Assembly (NCBI GenBank): GCA_018650465.1
Contig: JABIFY010000111.1
Coordinates: 1 to 35,892 of the forward strand
DNA from: Alphaproteobacteria bacterium
GTDB taxonomy: Bacteria > Pseudomonadota > Alphaproteobacteria > UBA2966
Direction of reading: 5' to 3'
Length of the DNA stretch: 35,892 nucleotides
Position numbers and translations under genes: made by a program. Shown here in pieces: positions 31,402-35,892 of the stretch. The notes below the pieces were generated by a model that ran no database searches, had not been told where the DNA came from, and saw only the letters and a program-made list of their open reading frames with translations. How positions within the stretch are numbered: position 1 is the first letter of the stretch; every line of letters begins with the position of its first letter.

Positions 31402-31423
31402 TTTCAGATGATAACATCTGAAA
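31402..31423 (-). terminator. second hairpin immediately after dctP
   Basis: TTTCAGATG (31402-31410) and CATCTGAAA (31415-31423) form a perfect 9-bp stem with a tetraloop, 12 nt after the dctP stop codon and 8 nt before the GC-rich terminator. It could protect the dctP mRNA 3' end from exonucleases or assist termination. Confidence 0.75.
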
Positions 31424-31435
31424 TCCTTGTATACC

Positions 31436-32488
31436 CTACTTCAGGTATGCCCGGTCACCCCAGACTTTGTATTTCGTCCGGAATGCGGAGTAGCTTGCGT
31501 AAGCCGTTGCAAACAATGGGTCTTTTGCAACTTCTTCTTTAACCACAGCGTCCCAGCCAGCTTTAAATTTGGCAATGAACTCAGGTGACCAATCGTGCAA
31601 AGTAACACCTTTGCCCTGCATCCAGGCCATGGCGTCAGCCTGAATGGCATCAGAGCGGATCAGAGACCATGCAATAGAAGCATCACAAGCTGTTTTGATG
31701 ATTGTCTGCTGTTGCTTGTTCAAAGCTTCCCATTTTCCCTTGTTCATCAACAGCTCAAGAATTGAGGATTGCTGATGCCAACCGGGGAAATAGTTGTGCT
31801 TGGCGATTTGATAGAAACCAAGGTTTTTATCAATCGACGGCATGGAGAATTCAGTCGCCTGAATAACGCCACGCTCAAGGGCCGGGTAGATGTCAGCCGC
31901 TGACAGCAACTGGGTTGAAGCACCCAGCTTGGTCATGACCTTGGCACCCATGCCGAAGAAACGCATCTTCAGACCTTTGAGCTGATCCGTAGATGTGATC
32001 GGCTCCTTGAACCAGCCTGATGTCTCAGGCGCGATAATGCCACAGTTAAAGGCTTTCAGACCGTTGTCGTCCATAACCTTGTCTTTAATCGCGGCACCAC
32101 CACCATACTCCATCCAGCCCAGTAGCTCGCTTGCTCGGGGGCCGAAAGGCACAGCTGTAAACAATGACATCGCAGGTATTTTGCCAGCGTGGTAACCCGC
32201 TGTGCCCCAAACGGCGTCAACGGAACCAGCTTTGGCAGCATCGAAGCCTTCGAGAGACGGTACAAGGGCACCAGGCTCGAAAAATTTGATGTTCATATCG
32301 CCGCCGGATAATTCCTTGACGAGATTTTCGAAGTGTTTTCCGGTTTCACCGAGGATCGACAGCTTGCTGCCGAACGTGCTCTGCATTTTCCAGCGAACCT
32401 TGGCATCTGCATCGCTGCCGATGGCCATTGAAGTCAGACCGACAAGTCCGGCGAGTGCAGTAGTTTGAAGAAGTTTAGTCAAACGCAT
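31436..32488 (-). CDS. dctP: TRAP transporter substrate-binding protein (DctP, mannitol/chloroaromatic or TakP-like type)
   Basis: A 350-residue periplasmic binding protein with a signal peptide (residues 1-29, ending Ala-Asp-Ala). The TRAP-type core includes Gly-Leu-Lys-Met-Arg-Phe-Phe-Gly, whose Arg binds the ligand carboxylate in the family. It also has Glu-Phe-Ser-Met-Pro-Ser-Ile-Asp and Phe-Pro-Gly-Trp-His-Gln, like the alpha-keto-acid binder TakP. A carboxylic acid ligand is therefore likely. The ATG at 32488 has GGAGGAA 7 nt upstream, the strongest ribosome site of the operon; a start 13 codons earlier is less likely. A GntR-type site lies about 160 nt upstream. Confidence 0.95.
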   Translation of the reverse strand: MRLTKLLQTTALAGLVGLTSMAIGSDADAKVRWKMQSTFGSKLSILGETGKHFENLVKELSGGDMNIKFFEPGALVPSLEGFDAAKAGSVDAVWGTAGYHAGKIPAMSLFTAVPFGPRASELLGWMEYGGGAAIKDKVMDDNGLKAFNCGIIAPETSGWFKEPITSTDQLKGLKMRFFGMGAKVMTKLGASTQLLSAADIYPALERGVIQATEFSMPSIDKNLGFYQIAKHNYFPGWHQQSSILELLMNKGKWEALNKQQQTIIKTACDASIAWSLIRSDAIQADAMAWMQGKGVTLHDWSPEFIAKFKAGWDAVVKEEVAKDPLFATAYASYSAFRTKYKVWGDRAYLK

Positions 32489-32646
32489 ATTAATTCCTCC
32501 CAATGCGTTAAAGCCTACCTGACGCATTTATTGCGCCTTTTATCTGGTCTGGTGAAACGGCGAGATCGTGGTGTCGTCATATCCCAGACTTTCCTTTTGT
32601 GTGGTTCATCTTACACACCTGATCCCAAGACGCAAAAGATAATAGT

Positions 32647-32657
32647 CATACAATATA
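32647..32657. promoter_or_regulatory. GntR-type operator candidate upstream of dctP
   Basis: On the minus strand this region reads TATATTGTATGAC (32645-32657), identical to the 13-mer at 17024-17036. Within it, TTGTATGACTA fits the TNGTNNNACNA consensus. It lies about 160 nt before dctP and just after the HMG-CoA reductase gene, so it probably belongs to the TRAP promoter. Confidence 0.5.
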
Positions 32658-32680
32658 GTTCTTTTTGATTATTTATGGAT

Positions 32681-34033
32681 TTAGTTGGCCCTCAGTTGTT
32701 TCAGTTCGGCCTCGGCGATGTCCAGTCTTACGGTCTCTTTTTGTGTCATTATCTGAGCAATACGGTCGATTTCGGTGCCCTTTGCGCCTGCCATCAGCGC
32801 AATATTTTGCGCATGCAACGCCATATGGCCTTTTTGCACCCCAACTGTCGCCAAGGCCTTCAAAGCGGCAAAATTCTGACAAAGCCCAACCGCCGCCGTT
32901 ATTCGTTGAAGTTTTTCTGCCGATTTCACGTCCATGATATCCAGGCAGGCGCGGGCCGTGGGGTGGGCCTTGGTGGCACCACCGATGATCCCCATGGCCA
33001 AGGGCATTTCCAGGCTGCCCACCAGATTGCCGTCGCCGTCAATTTCCCACCGGGTGAGGGGCGTATACTGCCCGCTTTGCGCAGCAAATGCATGGGCCCC
33101 GGCTTCGATGGCGCGCGTGTCGTTGCCGGTGGCCAGGGTCACCGCCGAGATTCCGTTCATGATACCTTTATTGTGTGTCGTCGCACGGTAGGGATCAGCA
33201 GCAGCAAAATGATAGGCCGCCAGCATGCCGTCACGGACCTTCTTGCCCGGCATATTCTGTTTTCCCAGGCCTTTGACCGCAATGGCCGAAGGCTTCCATA
33301 CGGCCCGGGCCCTCGCCAGTCGCCGGTCCGCCAAATTCGAGAGAATACGCAAATATGTTTTACCGCCGGTCCATCGGGCAATATAAGGTGCCAGCCGTTC
33401 CGCCATAGTGTTGACCGCATTGGCCCCCATGGCATCGCGTGTATCGACAATCAAATGACTGATCACCATGGGCCCGCCCTGCGTTTGCAAAACCCGCACC
33501 TCAAGATCACGAAAGCCGCCGCCCAGCTCGATCAGGATCGGGTCTGCCCCATCACAGATTTCTGCAATCTCGGATTTGTGCTCAAGGATTTTCAGGCGCG
33601 CAGCTTCCGGGTCTGAAACCTCCACCAACTGGATCTGGGCAATCATCAGGGCACCCGAGGTCGAAGCTGTAATGCCGCCGGTGTTCCGACATTGCCGGGC
33701 CGCATTGCACACTGCCGCCACGACCGAGCTTTCTTCCGTCGCCATGGGCACCAACAATTCCTCCCCATCGACGATCAGGTTGGTGGCCACGCCGATGGGC
33801 ACGTTCATGGTGCCGATGACATTTTCAATAAGCCGTTCCGCCAGCTCTCCCGGCAGATTGCCGGTGCTCTGGAACTGTTTCTGCGTTTTACTATCCAGTC
33901 CGGCAAATTCAGCCACCGCCGCCAGGCGCTCAACCCGGCCCAGCGCATGGAACCCGGATATGCGTGACGACTTTTTGCCTGTTGGCTTTTTCACCCGCCT
34001 CTTTGTATTGCTCTTTTTTATACCCGCACTCAT
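32681..34033 (-). CDS. mvaA: hydroxymethylglutaryl-CoA reductase, degradative (class II)
   Basis: A 450-residue class II HMG-CoA reductase, which interconverts HMG-CoA and mevalonate with NAD(H) or NADP(H). The catalytic residues are all visible: Glu in Ala-Thr-Glu-Glu-Ser-Ser (100-101), K289 in Thr-Thr-His-Asn-Lys-Gly, D305 in Thr-Gly-Asn-Asp-Thr-Arg, and H403 in Gln-Lys-Gly-His-Met-Ala-Leu-His. The cofactor segment is Asp-Ala-Met-Gly-Ala-Asn-Ala-Val-Asn-Thr (200-209). An extra N-terminal tail of about 25 residues is very Lys/Arg-rich and not part of the family. The ATG at 34033 has GGAG about 8 nt upstream. No other mevalonate genes are present, so mevalonate breakdown or an isolated role is possible; most alphaproteobacteria make isoprenoids by the MEP route. 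Confidence 0.93.
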   Translation of the reverse strand: MSAGIKKSNTKRRVKKPTGKKSSRISGFHALGRVERLAAVAEFAGLDSKTQKQFQSTGNLPGELAERLIENVIGTMNVPIGVATNLIVDGEELLVPMATEESSVVAAVCNAARQCRNTGGITASTSGALMIAQIQLVEVSDPEAARLKILEHKSEIAEICDGADPILIELGGGFRDLEVRVLQTQGGPMVISHLIVDTRDAMGANAVNTMAERLAPYIARWTGGKTYLRILSNLADRRLARARAVWKPSAIAVKGLGKQNMPGKKVRDGMLAAYHFAAADPYRATTHNKGIMNGISAVTLATGNDTRAIEAGAHAFAAQSGQYTPLTRWEIDGDGNLVGSLEMPLAMGIIGGATKAHPTARACLDIMDVKSAEKLQRITAAVGLCQNFAALKALATVGVQKGHMALHAQNIALMAGAKGTEIDRIAQIMTQKETVRLDIAEAELKQLRAN

Positions 34034-34352
34034 GTCACTGCTCCGCCATCAACGTTGTTCCAGATTAAATGATCATTATCAAACCAGACGCTTTCAACCA
34101 CTCAGGTGTCAATGAAAGCGCTCTGGTTATTTTGTCTGATCAGTATAGAACCTAAAAACGGACCTGCCTCATTTTGTGGATTAAAATTCCTGCCATGGGA
34201 GGCGATGCACATTTGGGGCGCGCGAGGTTAAAGAGGAACGGGATCTGGATATAATCGTCGGGCCATTGATCCAGCGCATCCTTCGTCGCGTGGCGGGCTC
34301 AAGGCGCGTTGGGTTTCGTCCTGGAGAAGGTCAACTTGACCCCCTGTCCGGT
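34034..34352. other. 319-bp gap between HMG-CoA reductase and PPK2 genes
   Basis: No gene is supported in this gap. Near the HMG-CoA reductase start it holds the palindrome AATGATCATT (about 34068-34077) and the long inverted repeat at 34082-34128. The rest (34130-34352) has no repeat or ORF that I recognise. A minus-strand reading near 34195-34270 looks weakly coding (Pro-Asp-Asp-Tyr-Ile-Gln-Ile-Pro) but has no start or family match, so a gene remnant is only a guess. Confidence 0.5.
34082..34128. promoter_or_regulatory. long imperfect inverted repeat upstream of HMG-CoA reductase
   Basis: AACCAGACGCTTTCA (34082-34096) pairs with TGAAAGCGCTCTGGTT (34113-34128) over 15 positions with a single bulged base; the loop is 16 nt. 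It lies 49-95 nt before the reductase start and about 225 nt after the PPK2 stop. The lack of a clear T run disfavours a simple terminator; a regulatory leader hairpin or operator is possible. Confidence 0.6.
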
Positions 34353-35396
34353 TTAGTCGCGAATTTGCATGCTGGGATCAAAGTCGTTCAGGGTTTCATA
34401 GAAGGTGTCGGCAAAACCGACTATTCCCGAATCCGGCTGAAGGTTAACTTCCAGGTCAGATTCCGGATAGTCCAGGCCGGAAAGAAAATGCCGCATACAG
34501 TTCAACCGGGCACGCTTTTTGTCGTCTGAGCGTACAACTGTCCACGGGCAATCGGCGGTGTGTGTATTGAAGAACATGGCCTCTTTGGCTTCAGAATAAT
34601 CATCCCACAGATCCAGTGATTCAAGATCAATGGGGCTTAGTTTCCAGTGTTTCAAAGGATCATTCTGGCGCGATAGAAATCGCCTTCGCTGTTCATCACG
34701 GCTTACCGAGAACCAGAACTTGTAAATATGAATGCCACTTCTGACCAGCATGCGTTCAAACTCGGGGACCTGGCGCATGAATTCCATGTATTCCGCAGGT
34801 GAGCAAAAGCCCATAACCCGTTCGACACCAGCTCGATTGTACCAGGACCGATCAAAGAAAACCATTTCTCCTCGCGTAGGGAGTTGTTCCGTATAGCGCT
34901 GGAAATACCACTGACCGCGTTCTTCTTCCGTCGGTTTTTCCAAGGCGACGACGCGCGAACCACGTGGGTTCAAATGCTCGGTAAATCGTTTGATGGTGCC
35001 ACCTTTACCCGCTGCATCACGACCCTCGAAGATACACAGAATGCGCTGACCGGTATCCTTTACCCAGTTCTGAACCTTAAGCAGTTCAATCTGTAACTCC
35101 TGTTTGCGAATCTCGTACGTCGCCCGTGACATCCGTTTTTTGTAGGGATAATTATTTGGCAGTGGCGCAGAGCGCCCCTTCTTTTCCTGAACTTCGTGCC
35201 TGATTAAGGCATGACTCTTTAGTTCTTCTGCTGACAGATTTTCAGTTTTGCCGCGTTTCTTCGTAACAACCTTTACCGCCTTTACCGCCTTTGTGTTTTT
35301 GGCCGTTTTCACCGGCTTTTTTCTGGCCGGGATTTTTTTCTTGGGGGACGGTTTTCTGGCTACGTCAGCGGTAGCGGATTTACTTTTTTTTGTCAT
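34353..35396 (-). CDS. ppk2: polyphosphate kinase 2 (PPK2) with Lys-rich N-terminal tail
   Basis: A 347-residue PPK2-family kinase that transfers phosphate between polyphosphate and nucleotides. Walker A (Gly-Arg-Asp-Ala-Ala-Gly-Lys-Gly-Gly) is at 125-133 and the Walker B/lid start (Phe-Phe-Asp-Arg-Ser-Trp-Tyr-Asn-Arg-Ala-Gly) at 180-190, followed by the Arg-rich lid. The domain spans about 80-335 and is a single-domain (class I-like) form. Residues 1-50 are a disordered Lys/Ala/Pro tail of histone H1/AlgP type, which may bind polyphosphate or DNA (inference). The ATG at 35396 has CGGAA about 9 nt upstream. It follows a gene for a similar Lys-rich protein. Confidence 0.95.
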   Translation of the reverse strand: MTKKSKSATADVARKPSPKKKIPARKKPVKTAKNTKAVKAVKVVTKKRGKTENLSAEELKSHALIRHEVQEKKGRSAPLPNNYPYKKRMSRATYEIRKQELQIELLKVQNWVKDTGQRILCIFEGRDAAGKGGTIKRFTEHLNPRGSRVVALEKPTEEERGQWYFQRYTEQLPTRGEMVFFDRSWYNRAGVERVMGFCSPAEYMEFMRQVPEFERMLVRSGIHIYKFWFSVSRDEQRRRFLSRQNDPLKHWKLSPIDLESLDLWDDYSEAKEAMFFNTHTADCPWTVVRSDDKKRARLNCMRHFLSGLDYPESDLEVNLQPDSGIVGFADTFYETLNDFDPSMQIRD

Positions 35397-35558
35397 GACA
35401 AATTTCCGTTCACAATTCCGGTAACGACCATCAAGTCACTTGACCCCCGGATACTATTCAACATATTTCGGATAAGTGGAAAGCGGCCGAGCGGTCTCTT
35501 GAACCGCCTCTGCCAAAACTCTCCAGAAGACTTGATTGTAATCGGCGAGGGAGCACGA

Positions 35559-35593
35559 ACAAGGGCGTCTTGTTTGCCCACAAAAGCCCTTGT
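35559..35593 (-). terminator. weak hairpin downstream of the Lys-rich gene
   Basis: ACAAGGGC (35559-35566) and GCCCTTGT (35586-35593) form a perfect 8-bp stem with a 19-nt loop, 15 nt after the stop of the Lys-rich gene on the minus strand. No T run follows on that strand, so it may be a weak or factor-dependent terminator rather than an intrinsic one. Confidence 0.4.
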
Positions 35594-35608
35594 CAGGTTA
35601 GGTGTGAG

Positions 35609-35892
35609 TTATTTTTTTTTGCTCGATTTCTTGGCCTTTTCTTTCTTTATTTTTTTGCTCTCTTTCTTGAGAATTTTTCTCTTTTCTTCCTTTAGTTTCT
35701 TGATTTTCTTTTTCAGCTTTTTGATCTTGTCTTTTCCGTCTGATGCTGACATTTTTTTTCCCGTTTCTGATGAGTTAGTGGAAGGTTTTTTTGAAGTCTT
35801 GCGAATTGGTTTCGCTTTTGCTTTGTCCGTCGACGCTGCCTTTGTCTTGGCCTTTGCAGTGGTCGCTTTTGTCGCGACTTTCACGGCTGGCA
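35609..35892 (-). CDS. Lys-rich histone H1/AlgP-like protein, 5' end at the window edge
   Basis: At least 91 residues, of which well over a third are Lys. The first half is Lys/Ala/Thr/Ser-rich and disordered; the second half is a Lys/Glu/Ile/Leu heptad-like stretch (about 52-80) likely to form a charged helix or coiled coil, ending in Ser-Ser-Lys-Lys-Lys. No signal peptide or known domain is visible. A GTG at 35884 could be the start, but the frame stays open to the window edge, so the gene may begin outside. Such proteins often bind nucleic acid or polyphosphate. The setting beside PPK2, which carries a similar tail, supports a polyphosphate or nucleoid link (inference). The composition is strongly biased, so similarity searches would mislead. 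Confidence 0.65.
   Translation of the reverse strand, partial: PAVKVATKATTAKAKTKAASTDKAKAKPIRKTSKKPSTNSSETGKKMSASDGKDKIKKLKKKIKKLKEEKRKILKKESKKIKKEKAKKSSKKK

Larger units (their letters stand above)
31055..31435. other. 381-bp gap between dctP and dctM with hairpins and repeats
   Basis: No gene is supported in this gap. It holds two hairpins just after dctP (listed separately) and an AT-rich stretch with three 15-bp direct repeats at 31254-31298. The part nearest dctM (31055-31250) shows nothing recognisable beyond the ribosome site of dctM. A separate promoter for dctM may lie here. Confidence 0.6.

Noticed and set aside
32675-33616. A 313-residue plus-strand frame opposite the HMG-CoA reductase gene
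   Set aside because: It is a shadow of a gene with all catalytic residues present on the minus strand.
34130-34352. Possible gene remnant between HMG-CoA reductase and PPK2
   Set aside because: A weakly coding-like minus-strand reading exists but no start, family match or inverted-repeat ends were found.
35393-35581. A 62-residue minus-strand frame ending with ATGA overlap on the PPK2 start
   Set aside because: The GTG start has only a weak site and lies in a hairpin, and the product has no recognisable features; PPK2 has its own ribosome site. A small leader peptide cannot be excluded.

Overview
This 35.9-kb window looks like the chromosome of a moderate-GC, probably marine or aquatic alphaproteobacterium (Rhodospirillales-like or a neighbouring order; this placement is inferred from gene content and codon use only). 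It holds a TRAP transporter, acyl-CoA and sugar-acid enzymes, a soluble cytochrome c and many divergent or convergent short operons. No rRNA, tRNA, CRISPR array, transposase or phage gene was seen.

Region 1 (1-4427) is an exported-protein locus. It has a class I cytochrome c, a cytochrome P460 protein with a Cys-rich Asn-Pro-Cys repeat domain of about 170 residues, and a small secreted protein built of the same repeat. Divergent from these are an exported formylglycine-generating-enzyme-like (FGE-like/SUMF1) protein and a His-rich protein of unknown function. The shared repeat, the FGE-like neighbour and the dyad in the divergent promoter make this the best candidate for an undescribed system, possibly metal/NO handling or Cys modification. 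A CPA2-type cation/proton antiporter follows on the opposite strand, and its 3' end overlaps the last gene of the region.

Region 2 (5967-27671) is a catabolic island. One minus-strand operon encodes a CoA-transferase, a crotonase, an alpha/beta hydrolase and an amidohydrolase_2. Other units encode an IlvD/Edd dehydratase with an Ldh-family dehydrogenase; a second Ldh-family dehydrogenase with an MDR reductase and an NTF2-like protein; a beta-hydroxyacid dehydrogenase with PdxA2; an old yellow enzyme with a DUF1537 four-carbon acid-sugar kinase; an SDR; a MarR-EmrA-EmrB efflux unit; and RraA with a split UxaA-type dehydratase. PdxA2 plus a DUF1537 kinase is the known enzyme pair for D-threonate/D-erythronate breakdown to dihydroxyacetone phosphate.

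Region 3 (27736-32488) holds a CBS-BON protein, a small membrane protein and a TRAP transporter in the unusual order P-M-Q. Hairpins after dctP probably set the ratio of binding protein to permease. Sites matching the FadR-subfamily GntR consensus (TNGTNNNACNA) lie upstream of the TRAP operon, in the ldh/beta-hydroxyacid dehydrogenase divergent promoter and upstream of the RraA-UxaA operon. This suggests one regulon joining uptake and catabolism, with the regulator encoded outside the window.

Region 4 (32681-35892) holds a class II HMG-CoA reductase, a PPK2 polyphosphate kinase and a Lys-rich histone-H1-like protein cut by the window edge. All three carry strikingly Lys-rich segments.
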